Below, piece after piece: positions 1 through 10,560 of a stretch of 64,000 nt of DNA. The stretch comes from Proteles cristata cristata (taxonomy: Eukaryota > Chordata > Mammalia > Carnivora > Hyaenidae), in contig JAESUZ010003487.1 of the NCBI GenBank assembly GCA_017311185.1, forward strand, positions 2,204,001 through 2,268,000, written 5' to 3'. The translations under genes and the position numbers were made by a program. Each line of letters begins with the position of its first letter. The first letter of the stretch is position 1. The notes under the pieces were generated by a model that saw only the letters and a list, made by a program, of their open reading frames with translations, searched no databases and had not been told where the DNA came from.

Positions 1-182
1 AATGTCGTTTTACAAGACTAATTTAGGTTAGTAGTGACCTCTTAACTGGGTGATCCTTTCTCTTTTTTGCTGATTCCATTCACAGCAAACAAACAAAATA
101 ATAAGATACAGTTTATTTGTAACTTAGGTCAGAAGGGGAAAATGTCTATATCAAGTGTACGAAGAAGAAAAAAATTAAATGT
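1..182. other. unassigned unique sequence
   Basis: AT-rich sequence with no repeat, ORF or motif that I recognise. Confidence 0.5.
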
Positions 183-352
183 GTTTTTTTTTGTTCATTT
201 GTTTTGAGAGCGTGTGTGCACATGTGTGCAAGCAGGGGAGAGGCAAAGAGAAAGGGAGAGAGAATCCCAAGCAAGCTCTGTGCTATCACAACTGTGAGAT
301 CAGGACCTGAGACCAAATCAGGAGTTGGATGCTCAACCAACTCAGGCATCCC
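183..352 (-). mobile_element. tRNA-derived carnivore SINE (SINEC, felid type)
   Basis: Read on the minus strand, the element has a tRNA-like head, a CT-rich body and an A-rich tail. On the plus strand this appears as a T-rich start, a GA-rich body, then 'cccaagcaagctctg' and 'atcaggacctgaga', ending at 'actcaggcatccc'. The middle is shortened, because the 'gagcccgacgcggggct' segment is missing. Such SINEs are non-coding RNA polymerase III retroposons mobilised by L1 enzymes. Family call is by eye. Confidence 0.85.
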
Positions 353-815
353 TAAGTGTGGTTTTTAAAAAGTAAATTCCATTCAGTAGGATTAAGGCCT
401 AGAAGACTACCAGGAATGTTAGAAGACTGTGATATATCTAAAAACAATACACATAGGAAGCTTTGAAAAATTCAAAAGAAAATAAGCCAGGCTTGGTTCA
501 ACTTTGTCTTCAGAGAGCTTACGTAACTGCACTCAGGGAATACAAAGCCAACATTTACACCTCCAAGCCGTTTCTCTGTTGCTATTATCATATTATGGGT
601 CAATTCTGCCTCGGTGCAGATACAATGGTACAAAGGAATAAGATGAAGATGGAGAGATGGCCATGTAGCAAAAAGGAATCTCTGATGAAATACAGTGATT
701 TTCACTGAAATTTACAGAGCATATCTCTAAACACTGGCCATTGTACAGAAAGCTCAGACTCATCTCATGCATTCTATTAGAGAGCATCTTAATTTTGTAT
801 GGCCTGTGGGGTTTT
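353..815. other. unassigned sequence, no recognised element
   Basis: Two overlapping ORFs of about 80 codons lie on opposite strands near 463-708. Neither has protein-like composition or splice context, so both look accidental. Confidence 0.45.
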
Positions 816-836
816 TTGTTGTTGTTGTTGTTGTTC
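816..836. repeat. (TTG)n microsatellite
   Basis: Short run of TTG units following a T-run. Confidence 0.85.
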
Positions 837-879
837 TTTTAATGAACACTGAAACAATAGAGAATATAAAAAGCAAAGC

Positions 880-1250
880 CACCTTGTGGACTGTAGCTTC
901 AGGTTTGAGTAATCACTGCTCTCCTTGTTTTACTGTATTTTGATGAGAGCCAACATTCTAATTACAGTCCAGCATCTCTTGTTCAGCAGGCGGTGCCAAT
1001 CACACCCCATTATATATTGATGTGGAGTAAGTGCCCGTTAGGGGCTGCTGCAATCACCACCCTAATTTGCCGCTCACGCTCCATCCACGTCAGCGCTCTC
1101 GTCTCCAGAGGTAAGAGCAGCTGTACTCTCTGTACTCATTAACCCAGCCGCCCTTGACATTTGTTCCTTTTTTTTTAACCTAATGTCGCAAATTCTCAAC
1201 TAAAAACAGAGACTTTCAGCCTGTGATTTTTTTTTTGCATTGATTATTTC
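880..1250. promoter_or_regulatory. candidate conserved noncoding element
   Basis: The block is non-repetitive and of balanced composition. It carries a CTAATTA homeodomain core near 957-963. Two copies of a composite CAATCAC + ACCC + TAAT-like module lie at 997-1012 and 1051-1066. A consensus-like 5' splice site, AG|GTAAGAG, lies at about 1110. This profile is typical of developmental enhancers or of a non-coding transcript start in gene deserts. No cross-species comparison was available, so the call is an inference from composition and motifs. Confidence 0.4.
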
Positions 1251-2029
1251 AGCTGTTTTCCAGGATGTGCACTTGCATCTAAAATATTACTCTTACATTT
1301 CACACACTGAGGTTCAAAATTCCAAACAGAAGACCTGCACCTTACTGCGATTTGATGCAATAGGAGGTGATGGTGCAGGGGTGGGGGTGGAGGTGGGGAT
1401 CGAGCTGAATGTAAGTCCAGAACTTCACTCATTGATCTGAATTTGGCTTTAAAAGCGTTAGAAATGTGTTTCTTGTTGATATTACCAATTGCCTAAAAAC
1501 CTGAAGCAATCAGTTATGCAGGGTATTTTTTGCACGCAGTGATTCTCATTCCAGAGAAGCTTAGTTTTGATGGGTTCCCACTCTGCTCTGACTCTCCTTT
1601 AGCTCTCCAAATGTCCGTTCTTGACAGGACAGCTTATGATAAGTACACTGTGTCTTCACCTTTCCCCACAAGCAGCGGAATTCCAGTGTCTAGCATCTTG
1701 CATCTGAAATGGAAGAGATGGGGAAAAGGTATTTGCATTTCTATATTCTCATATAGCAAACGCCCAACCTCCTACCTCTGTCCCCAAAATACAATCCCAC
1801 AGTCCATCCTTTATCCTCCACAATCATTTTTTCCATAAGGCACAATAATATTGTACTTTATTGATTCTAAAATGTATTCCTCCCCACCCGTACTTTAGCA
1901 TTTCTGGAATAAGAGTGGGTTTTTCAATCAATGCCATGCCATAATTGGCAGCAATTTTCTTAGTGAACACAAAATAAGGATTAAAAAAACAACCCTTGTG
2001 ACTCCTTTGATTGTATGAAATTCAGTAAA
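1251..2029. other. unassigned sequence
   Basis: No recognised repeat. A G-rich stretch near 1375-1400 (runs of G4, G5, G2 and G4) could form a weak quadruplex. The 102-codon ORF at 1530-1838 has no recognisable domain. Confidence 0.4.
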
Positions 2030-2465
2030 AATTGGTAGCATTTACTGAAGGTTTACCATGTCCCAATTATTATTTTTTAAATTTTTAAAAAAGTTTTTAT
2101 TTATTGATTTTGAGAGAGAGGCAGAGCAAGTAAGGGAGGCACAGAGAGAGAGGGATCGACAGAACCCCAAGCAGGCATCACACTGGCAATGGGGAAACCG
2201 GATGTGAGACTCAAACTCACAACCATGAGATCATGACCTGAGCCTAGTCGGCAGCTTAACCGACTGAGCCACCCAGGCATGCCCCAATTATTCTTTTTAA
2301 GTCTTTTCCCCAACCCCCTCATTTTGATCCTCCACAGGAACCCTATTAATAGGTAAGGACCATTCTTAGCACCGTTTTACAGAAACTGAATCTCAGAAAG
2401 ATAAAGTGACTTAGTAAGTGACAAAGCCGGGCTTTGAACACAGGTCTGTTTGAGCACCTTTCTTC
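2030..2465 (-). repeat. MIR SINE relic, split by a younger SINE
   Basis: Fragments at 2035-2071 and 2293-2465 read as reverse-complement MIR: a 'tttactgaaggtttaccatgt' start, then 'accgttttacagaaactgaat' and 'gtaagtgacaaagccgggct'. The SINE at 2072-2282 interrupts it, which dates the SINE as younger. Confidence 0.75.
2072..2282 (-). mobile_element. felid SINEC, nearly full length, with TSD
   Basis: The T-rich start, GA-rich body and 'ccgactgagccacccaggca' end are all present. The 10-bp TSD 'cccaattatt' lies at 2062-2071 and 2283-2292, within the older MIR. Confidence 0.93.
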
Positions 2466-2599
2466 ACTATGTTCCACACACACCTCTCCTCCAGCCAAGC
2501 CTGTCCTGGGAAAAGGAGCATTTTCTCTGATCTTCAGTGTTCTTCCATCTAAGGAGTGTTGCTTATCTCTAATTATGGAATATTAATCATGTAAAGTAA

Positions 2600-3190
2600 A
2601 ATTGCTTGTCTATTTTATTCAATAAACACTGATACACTTTTTTTCTGGATATTATGAAACTACAAAAATTCCTAGAACACAATCCCTACTTTCAAGGGCT
2701 CACAGTCCAGTGGAGAGGCAGACATCCCAGGCAATAATATCAGCAACGGGGAAAGTTCTAGAGCAGGGATAAGTACCAGGTACCTCAGGTGTAAGGCTGA
2801 ACTTGAGCTGGACTATATGGTTGCTGAAAGGCTTTTTTGAGAAAATGACCTTGAGGTTGAGTTTTGAATCATGAGAATTTACTTCAGGCTTCATGTACAG
2901 TGTAAGATGATGAATGAATGAGTGAATGGATGAATCAATAAATCAGTGAAAAAAGGAATCAACCAACTATGGCTTGAAAGAGACTGAGCCCACAACTTGG
3001 GGACCTGGATGTGTAAGGAGCAATCACTGAGAGACAAATCCTTGGGGGAGCCTGAGAGGGAATGGAAAAAGGTGAAGAGATGCTAGAGGCCATGGAAACC
3101 AAGCACAGGGGCTTCAGGGAGGAAGTAGCCAGCCATGGCCAAAGGTACAAAGAAGAAAAAGCCTGAAAAGAGCTGGTCGAATCAGCTTCC
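2600..3190 (-). repeat. L2 LINE relic
   Basis: The order 'ttcaataaacactgatacac', 'acaatccctactttcaagggct', 'gaggaagtagccagccatggc' follows the reverse complement of the L2 3' region. A degenerate GAAT-type run at 2911-2950 sits inside it. Boundaries are approximate. Confidence 0.55.
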
Positions 3191-3636
3191 TTGGAAGTCT
3201 CGGTGCCCTCAGAGAAGAGCAGACAGGAGGTTTCCAGGTTCCCTCTGCCTCATTTTCACTTAGGGACTAAGGCCCAGAAGGATTGGTGGGATCCCTGTGT
3301 GGATCAGCTGCCCGTAGACAGCAGGCGCGGGACGTCTCCCAGCACGCGGGAAGAGGCTGAGGGCAGCCTTGCAGCACAGACCACCGCCCCGCCGCAGCCT
3401 GCAGGAAATCCCAACTGGAAAAGCGCAGGTGAGGGCCGCGGGGGTGCTGGAGCGTTGCCTCCAGCGCTGCCCTCGCTGAGCGCCACGGGGCGGGGGGGTG
3501 CCCCCGGACTCCTGGGCACGCAGTCCCTCCCCCCAGAGGAGCCAAGGTTGGGCAAACGTTCACAGATTTTCCTCAGGCCCCTGGTGTCCGCTTTTACTAC
3601 TAACATATCGGCTCTTGTGACTGCAACCGACTTTTT

Positions 3637-3848
3637 TAAAAAATTTATTTATTTATTTAGAGCGAGCGCGCAAGCATACACGCACGAGGGGGGAGGGGCA
3701 GAGCGCAAGGAAGAGAGCGCGTCAATCACAAGCAGGCTCCGCGCTGTCCGCGCAGAGCCTGATGCAGGGCTCGGTCGCACGACCTGTGAGATCAGGACCT
3801 CAGCCGAAGAGAGTCGGCCACCTCCCTGCCTGAGCCACCCAGACGCCC
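3637..3848 (-). mobile_element. felid SINEC, CpG-rich copy
   Basis: The 'ttatttatttattta' tail and 'cctgagccacccagacgccc' end are present. It retains many CpGs ('gagcgagcgcgcaag'), unlike most copies here. That fits youth or protection from methylation inside the CpG island. Confidence 0.9.
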
Positions 3849-4553
3849 ACGCAGGCAACTTTTTGGGACCTACGACTGACTTTACAGGCGAGAGGCCCCG
3901 CCTGACCTCACACCCAGGGGCAGGAAAAAAGGGCCCACAGAGTGGGTTTGAAGGGACAATGAAACAAAGTGACGTGGCTTTAGGATCCCACCCTATCAAA
4001 CCCAGTTCACGGAATGAAAAGATCACGAGCCAAATCGAGAGGGAAAAGGAAAGATTACACGGGGCGTGGCGGGCGTGGCCGGCTGTCACTAACCCGCCAC
4101 GCAGGGCGCGGGTCCGTGCGCATCGCGGCTCCTGCAGGCGGGACGACCCCCGCACGGCTCCCGCCCCGCCGGCTTCCAGCGCACGGGCGCGGAGCCATGC
4201 CCGAAAATACAGTGTGAAACCATCAGCTCTAGAAAGGGAGAAAGCCCGGCTTAGAACGAGAGGACACGGGCGGGAGGCGGCAGGGCCTCTCCGAGGAAAC
4301 TACCGCTGAGCTAAGAAGTTCACGATGCGTGCACCTCAGGCAGAGGCGGAGGGAGGCCCACCCAGGACACGCGTGCCACTGGGTGGGCGTGGCAGGAAGG
4401 GCGGGACCTCGGGACTTCGTGCCAGGGCCCTAGGACTCCAGCTCTGGGCCCCGCCCTCGGTGCCAAGGTGTCTCCCCAATCTTCCCATGGAGAATCGCGG
4501 CCTAAAGGTGCGTGTACTGCGCCGGGTCTAATGACTGAGAGTATTCGGCTCCG

Positions 4554-4580
4554 ACCCCCCTCCACCCCCCCCGCCCCCCG
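4554..4580 (-). other. G-quadruplex-prone C-rich tract
   Basis: Runs of C6, C8 and C6 with one- to four-base breaks give a minus-strand G-quadruplex motif at the edge of the CpG-rich region. Confidence 0.5.
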
Positions 4581-4599
4581 CAAGTCCTTCTCCTGTGAA

Positions 4600-4975
4600 G
4601 ATACTGGTGCGAGCACACTTTCTTGGGACACTCGGCAACATTTGTAAATGTGATGGGGTAAAGTGCCCCAGGGCATATGCTTGGTGTTACCGTTTCGTTT
4701 CTCCTCCGCGTGTTACTGAGCACTAGTGAGGGAGCTCTTGAGTGTTAGTCAAGGAGGTAAGACATTGCACTAAATGGCTCTCTGGGAGTGTGCACACGGA
4801 GCTTGCATCCCAGCTGGGAAGCCGAGAGACGTGGGAGCCGGTTTTCAGGACAAGCATTGCTGATTTCACATTTGCAAGTTCTGGTGTTAAGTCAGAACAA
4901 AAGGCTACAGGGAATCAACTAAAGGGGGGCTGCTCCCTGGCTCTGTAACAATTAGCTTAAGGCTCCTACTCTGAA
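4600..4975. other. unassigned sequence downstream of the CpG region
   Basis: GC content falls back to background. No repeat or coding signal was recognised. Confidence 0.4.
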
Positions 4976-5152
4976 AGTAATTCACAGCCCCCTCATCTTT
5001 TAAGCCAGTGCTACTTAAACTACAACCCAGGGACCAGGTCCTGTTCCATTCTGCAAATTGTGTGTAACCCGTCTGCAATACGTACAGAAACAAACTAAGC
5101 ATTTAGAACTTTTGTGGCAACATGACAGAATGGTTTTATGTCTGCTGAATCT
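4976..5152. repeat. possible ancient DNA-transposon relic
   Basis: The 'cagtgctacttaaactaca' start resembles the terminal inverted repeat of MER-type hAT elements. No matching far end is visible before the purine tract, so this is tentative. Confidence 0.25.
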
Positions 5153-5317
5153 GAAAAGGAAGGAAGGAAGGAAGGAAGGAAGGAAGGAAGGAAGGAAGGA
5201 AGGAAGGAAGGAAGGAAGGAAGAAGGGAGGGAGGGAGGGAGGGAAGGAAAGAAAGAAGGAAGGAAGGAAGGAAAGAAGGAAAGAAGGAAAGAAGAAGGAA
5301 AGAAAGAAGAAAGAAAG

Positions 5318-5368
<51 letters not shown>

Positions 5369-5369
5369 A
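5153..5369. repeat. 217-bp pure purine compound microsatellite
   Basis: Every base on the plus strand is A or G. The tract changes from (AAGG)n to (GGGA)n, then mixed GGAA/GAAA, then (GAAA)n at about 5313-5369. It is open in several frames, giving lysine/glutamate/glycine/arginine ORFs that are not genes. Confidence 0.97.
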
Positions 5370-6400
5370 TTGAGCTTGTGTTTTGTAGGTCTTTGGAGGG
5401 TTTTTTAAATTTTTCTATTTTATTTATTATTATTTGTAAAACTATTGATCTACAATGGATTTAAGACAGAATTGGTCCTTCTACACATGTGTTCTGAGAA
5501 ACGTTGTTCCGAGCCACTAAGTGGGCCTCAAAGGCAGTCCACTCAGAAGAACAGGTAGTTAAACACGACAGTTCCCAAAGGGTCGAGAGACACCAATGGC
5601 GAGTGAGGAACCACCCTGTAGACTTTCTGATTCAAAACAGAATCCTTGGCCAGATCATTGGCAGCTTTCCAGATTTTTGCCAGCAGGAAACACAGATCAG
5701 GAGGCTACACTCCCCTTGAAAAATCAGATTTATCCAGAGCGACACTTAATTTCACATGAAATCCACAAAAATGTGAGCTGGTCAACTAGAGGCACAGAGA
5801 CTGTTGCCAGTGGTGTCTTCACAGCTAAGTGTCACGTCTGTTCTTTCTGACTCAAAGAGGATGGAAGCGTCCTGAGCTGATACAGTCACAAAGCCTGTGG
5901 CAAAAATCCCTGAATGGCCGCAGCTGTATTACCAGTTAAATAAAATCTGGTATTATGGGTACGAAACCAGCCCTTTAAGGTCACCACATGTAGCTGTATG
6001 GTTGTTCCTGCAGCGGCTGAGAGAGGTGAGGTCTGCATTTAGACTGATTTTGGCCACGGAGGTGCCACAACATCCCCAGTGGAATGCTTCGTGGCAACAT
6101 GTGTCTCACGGAGCCAGCCCATCGGCTCTCATGGGCAACGAAAACTAATGCGTCCTTAGCAAACATCGCCAGGTTCCGTGAATTGTGCTCTTAGCTATTC
6201 TCAAAGGTCTTCAGTTGGTGTCTTTTATTAGACTAAATTAGTTGGATTTTTACAGGCAGAAAAAATATTTTCCCATATCTTTTGTGATTTTCCCACATGT
6301 CTATTACATCCTGTGCCCAGTAGGTTCTGAGTAAATGTTGACTAACCCATTAATAAAATGATGTAAATCAAACAGCAGGTTTCTTTTTTTCACTTTCAGT
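5370..6400. other. unassigned, non-repetitive sequence
   Basis: No interspersed repeat recognised. Sequence from about 5560 to 6180 is of even composition with several CpGs. ORFs of 60-84 codons overlap on both strands without supporting splice sites. An end such as 'cagtaggttctgagtaaatg' near 6320 may be a MIR/L2 tail. Confidence 0.4.
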
Positions 6401-6407
6401 GTATTTC

Positions 6408-6436
6408 TTTATTATTATTATTATTATTATTATTAA
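6408..6436. repeat. (ATT)n microsatellite
   Basis: About nine near-perfect ATT units. Confidence 0.9.
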
Positions 6437-6663
6437 TATTTTGCTGGTGTTTTAGAAATAGAACAACATAGAAAAAATAATGCAAACGTGGTTCATTTGG
6501 ATCCTGTGGCCTCAGGTATCATGCCCAGCCATAGAACTTGGCAAATATATATCAATACCTGATGAGCTCAGGCAAAATCCAAGCTACTCGCCCATTGAGG
6601 AAGCCTCAACTGAGGAGATTTCTTGAAGGGAAATTAAGAAACAGAAAACTAAAGCACTTTCCT

Positions 6664-7090
6664 TTTTTTTCCTTTTTTTTTATTTACAAATAGTTTATTG
6701 TGAAATTAGTTTCCACATAACACCCAGTGCTCATCCCCACAAGTGTCCTCCTCCATGCCCGCCCCTCCTCCCCCCCACATCCATCAGTCCTCAGTTTTTG
6801 TCAGCATTCAAGAGTCTCTCATGGTTTCCCTCTCCCCCTTGTTCCTCCGTGAAGTTCCTCCTAATCCTCCTATACGTGCAAACATATGATATTTGTCCTT
6901 CTCTGCCTGACTTATTTCGCTCAGCATAACACCCTCAAGGTCCATCCATGTTGCTACGCATGGCCACATTTCATTGTTTCTCATTGCCATGTAGTATTCC
7001 ATGGTATAGATAAACCACATCTTCTTGATCCATTCATCCGTGGATGGACAATTAGGCTCTTTCCATGTTTTAGCTATTGTTGAGAGTGCT
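6664..7090 (-). mobile_element. 5'-truncated L1 3' end with TSD
   Basis: The reverse complement carries the carnivore L1 3'UTR and the last codons of ORF2: minus-strand peptide with MWFIYTMEYYMAMRNNE and ISQAEKDKYHMFARIGG. The T-rich left edge is the poly(A) tail. A perfect 14-bp TSD, 'taaagcactttcct', lies at 6650-6663 and 7091-7104. The copy is dead because most of ORF2 and all of ORF1 are missing. Confidence 0.95.
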
Positions 7091-7104
7091 TAAAGCACTT
7101 TCCT

Positions 7105-7919
7105 ATTCTTTTCTCTCCGCCCCACCCCCCCACACTTTTTAAAAAAATCTCTTCTTGAATTTCCCAAAAATTATGCAGAAAGGCTCAGATGGAAACTGAA
7201 TGTGTTCTTCGTGGCAGTAGTGAAGGCAGCCGCAACACCCAGGGAGCAAGGGCCTAGCTACGAGGGAGCCGAGGAGGCATGACGATGGCAAAGCCAAGGG
7301 AGATAGAGCCCAGGAGGGTAGAGTCCCATCTCTGAGAGTAAGCCTCAAGCCATCACTGTAACACAAGTCCATCTGGGAAAGAATCAGAAGCACTTAGGGC
7401 ATAGAAATTCTGTTCCATTCTTCCCTCATCATCTCCTTGTCTCCTTCTCTCCTGCATTTACCTGCCCCATCCCCATCTTTGCTTAGCCAAACCCACGTCC
7501 CTTTTCTCATAGAGAAAAGAAGGGAACTTGCTTGATTGGGGGTTGGGAAGTGGCCCACATTATGTTTTGAATCAAAGGTTCCATTTTCATGTGTTACCCC
7601 ATCACCTCTGACTTCCCTGCAAGTGAAACCAACAACTCCTTTGAGAAAGACCCCAAACCCTTCAAATAGTGTAAGTCTCAGCCTCCCTAAGTAAGATGGC
7701 GTCCACGCTAACTAAACCCTTTGAAAAATACAAGCTGTGTTTTAGACTCTTGTTAACAGCCTGTTCCGGAAAAGACCTATTTGGTGATGCCTCTGTAATG
7801 CCATCTGGTAACAGTATTGTTCCTATTCTAAGTGAGCACAAGTCGTAATAGAGAAGGTAAAGATGGAGAAGGGAACTACAAAATATACGATAAAAAAACA
7901 CCAGAGGCCCACGTCTCCA
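7105..7919. other. unassigned sequence
   Basis: No repeat recognised. Minus-strand ORFs of 79-84 codons at 7139-7393 and 7662-7901 show no domain or splice support. Confidence 0.4.
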
Positions 7920-8240
7920 GAACCTTGTCCTTTTTCAGATGACTTTATAAAAGCTGAGAATTAGGCAACAGGGGGAAATAAAAGAGAAAAAAAGGAAAGG
8001 GCTTTGCCTGTTATTCCTATTTCCTTTGTTTGATTTTTCTGAGAAATGCGTTTTGTAGCATAATTTTGGCATATTTGCTATTGGCAGAAGCTTGTAGAAT
8101 AATTCCTTCATTAGTGTGCAGAATTTGATTCAACAATTCATTTTAAAGGAATGAATTTTAAAAATTCCACCTGTAATGGAATTGCATAAGCTATATTAGG
8201 ATATTTCCTAAGATATCAGAAAAGGGATTTTTTTTTTAAT
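7920..8240. promoter_or_regulatory. weak candidate conserved noncoding element
   Basis: The block is AT-rich and non-repetitive, with palindrome-like 'ggaatgaattttaaaaattcc' context near 8148-8168 and several ATTA/ATTC cores. Only composition supports it. Confidence 0.2.
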
Positions 8241-8920
8241 TAAACAGAAAGTGAAGGAAGGACAAAGAGGAAGAAAACTGGAAAAAAAAAACTAAAAGCC
8301 AACTCTAAAAGGGAGCAAAGCATTTAATTCCTGCTAAAGTGAAACCCAGTTACTTGTGCAGTGATGTGTTTCTCATTAATAGGTATTTGTGAGGCCACAG
8401 AGGAAGTCAAGGACAGATACGTGATGCTTCCCTAAGTCTGTCATAAACCTTCTCCATTCACCTCCTAGAACAGCTGCACACTCCTAGCTATCTAACCATT
8501 TGCAGCAACAGTGGAGAACAGAGGCAATCCAGCAACATAGAGATAGGTCTAGATTGTATCTGAGGACATCTGTCTCCTTCCTTGTAAAAGGCTGCAGCTC
8601 CCTAACATCTTAGAGACTTGTGCACCCTCCTCATTCATAGCTTGGTGTCTGAAAGCAGATCCAGAGTGGAGGAGGTTGTAACAAGATTCTAAAACACATC
8701 TTGTACTTGTTTCTAACTGACAATAGAGTGTGTGTGTAATCTTTTTGGGGAGAGGAAGGTTTATTGTATTTGGAGAAATTTTCCTCTTCCTCAAAGACTC
8801 TGTTGAGCTCCACTTGCTAGATTTGTAATAGTCACAGAAGGGATAGGGTAATGAGTAAATACAGAACCTAATTCAAAGTCTGACCCCAACCAAAGATACG
8901 GGCAAGCAAGCTCCTTCCTA
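8241..8920. other. unassigned sequence
   Basis: Purine-rich near 8240-8310, otherwise ordinary. No repeat or coding evidence was recognised. Confidence 0.4.
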
Positions 8921-8938
8921 CAGACACACAGACACACA

Positions 8939-8987
<49 letters not shown>
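8921..8987. repeat. (CA)n microsatellite with cagaca lead-in
   Basis: Three or four 'cagacaca' units grade into more than 20 CA units. The 143-codon minus-strand ORF here is generated by the repeat. Confidence 0.95.
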
Positions 8988-9200
8988 TCCTGAGGTGCAG
9001 TAATTCCCTCAGGCAGGCTAGCCTTAACATGACCTTGAAGGGCCAGTGCCACACAAGACAATACCCCCATCCAACCTCAAGACAGAGCTGAGGAAGCCAG
9101 AACTCCCTCTGGCACTCTCTGGTCCAGAATTTGGCTAGTATCCAGTTGGACTCACAGAATCCAATACTTGAGGTTTCATTCATATTATAAAGGCATGTTG

Positions 9201-9438
9201 TCAGGGTGCCAGGGTGGCTCACTTGGTTGAGCGGTGAACTCTTGGTCTCGGCTCAGGTCATGGTCTCACGGTCATGGGATCGAGCCCTGAGTTGGGCTCT
9301 GCACTGGGTGTGGAACCTGCTTTGGATTCTCCCTCTCCCTCTGCCCCTCCCCTGCTTGCACTTGTCCATGTTCTCTCTTTCTCCCTCTCTCAAACATAAC
9401 TAACTATATAAATAAAAATAAAAATAAACACTTTTTAA
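9201..9438 (+). mobile_element. felid SINEC, full length, diverged
   Basis: It opens at 'ggtgccagggtggctcac' and ends in an 'aataaaaataaaaataaa' tail. 'gttgggctctgcactggg' replaces the usual centre. No clear TSD was found. Confidence 0.9.
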
Positions 9439-9454
9439 AAAATGCCTTGCCATT

Positions 9455-9640
9455 CATTCTTTCTTTCATTCAACCAACACTTGAGAATTTACCATGTCCC
9501 AGGCCTTGTTCTAGGAGCCATGAATACAGCTATGAACAAAACCAAGTCCCTGCTCTCATAGAGTGTAGACATCCACGTATATCTTTGCAAGTCACTCTAA
9601 ACCATTCCATGGAGATAAAAGTAGAATATGAATACATTAT
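9455..9640 (-). repeat. L2 LINE 3' end relic
   Basis: It reads 'ttcattcaaccaacacttga', 'ccaggccttgttctaggagc' and 'aagtccctgctctcatagag', the reverse complement of the L2 3' end. The young SINE at 9201 stops just upstream. Confidence 0.75.
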
Positions 9641-9710
9641 CACAACCAAATAAAAGAAATAAAATATTTGAGGGAGACTGTGTGCATATTCTTGCTTCCT
9701 CTCTTTTTTT

Positions 9711-9920
9711 TTCTTAATGTTTATTCATTTTTGAGAGAGTGAGAGAAAGAGCAGAAGCAGTGGAGGGGCAGAGAGAGAGAGGGAGACACAGAATCCGAAG
9801 CAGGCTCTAGGCTCTGACCTGTCAGCACAAAACCTGACTCAGGGCTTGAACCCACAAACCCTATGTTCATGACCTGAGCCAAAGTCAGACACTTAACTAA
9901 CTGAGCCACCCAGGTACCCC
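9711..9920 (-). mobile_element. felid SINEC, full length
   Basis: The sequence runs from 'aatgtttattcatttttgag' to 'ctgagccacccaggtacccc'. Flanking CTTCTCT-like strings hint at a TSD but do not settle it. Confidence 0.92.
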
Positions 9921-10339
9921 CTTCTTCTCTTTCCTGAATCTCATGTGCCTCTGCCCTCTGTCTTTCACACAGAACCCAGGCTTAAAAGCTAATGTGTTCA
10001 GTATAAAGGAGTTTCATTCTCAGAGTATTTGTAAATTAAAGTGACCTTTGAGGTTAAAAACTCTCTTTCAAAATCAAACTTTTGTGGAAATGGGCTGAGC
10101 CAGAGACACCAGAAGTGGCAACAGGAAAGGCAGCATGGCGTTTGGAGTTGCCATGTGTCCTGAATGACTCTTCCAATTGGGCAGCAGGATTCTCATCCCT
10201 GGGCTGGATGAGCAAGGGGCTGTAGTCCCCTGAGAGAAGGAAGAAAGGAAAGTCCTGGTAAGATTCAATAGAGAGGAAATTTATTGTTTGAAAGCCATTG
10301 ATGCCTCTATTTTGTATTTTTTTGTCAAGGAACTCAGCC

Positions 10340-10560
10340 GTGGAATTCATTCATTGATCAGTAAAAACTTACTGAGTGTCCACTTTGTATCATGAACTAT
10401 TCTAAGCACTAGGATATATATCAGTGAACAAAATAGGCAGAAATCCCTGCTCTCCTGGGGCTTACATTCTAGAAAGAGTACAGAAAATAAAAATAGCACA
10501 GAGTTCAGAAAAGTAGAGAAATGGCCTTGATAAATGGTAGCCTATCAGCAAGTGATAAAT
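10340..10560 (-). repeat. L2 LINE 3' end relic
   Basis: 'ttactgagtgtccactttgt', 'gaactattctaagcactagg' and 'ggcttacattctagaaagag' follow the reverse L2 3' region. The AT-rich sequence up to 10620 is unassigned. Confidence 0.7.

Larger units (their letters stand above)
3300..4600. promoter_or_regulatory. CpG-island-like region, possible orphan promoter
   Basis: CpG density is very high, with about 19 CpGs in the 120 bases from 4081 to 4200, and the region is strongly GC-rich. It has a GC-box (CCCGCCCC) near 4161-4168, 'ggcgtggc' repeats near 4063-4075, and a tgcgcatcgcg string near 4117 resembling an NRF1 half site. A SINE (3637-3848) divides it. Unmethylated islands like this usually mark promoters, but no first exon or downstream gene is recognisable. 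An orphan island or a non-coding RNA promoter is the likeliest reading. Confidence 0.6.

Noticed and set aside
3649..4155. 168-codon minus-strand ORF
   Set aside because: Same GC-rich stretch and the antisense of the same SINE. A composition artefact.
3191..4309. 372-codon plus-strand ORF, the longest in the window
   Set aside because: It reads straight through a SINE (3637-3848) and a CpG-rich region where stop codons are rare. No domain, no splice logic and no conserved start context.
5058..5464. 108-116 codon basic ORFs
   Set aside because: Generated by the purine microsatellite (K/E/G/R repeats).
6808..7020. 70-codon minus-strand ORF with IYTMEYY
   Set aside because: Not a gene: it is the C-terminal remnant of L1 ORF2 within the truncated L1.
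8791..9222. 143-codon minus-strand ORF with a VCVCVC run
   Set aside because: Product of the CA repeat read in antisense.
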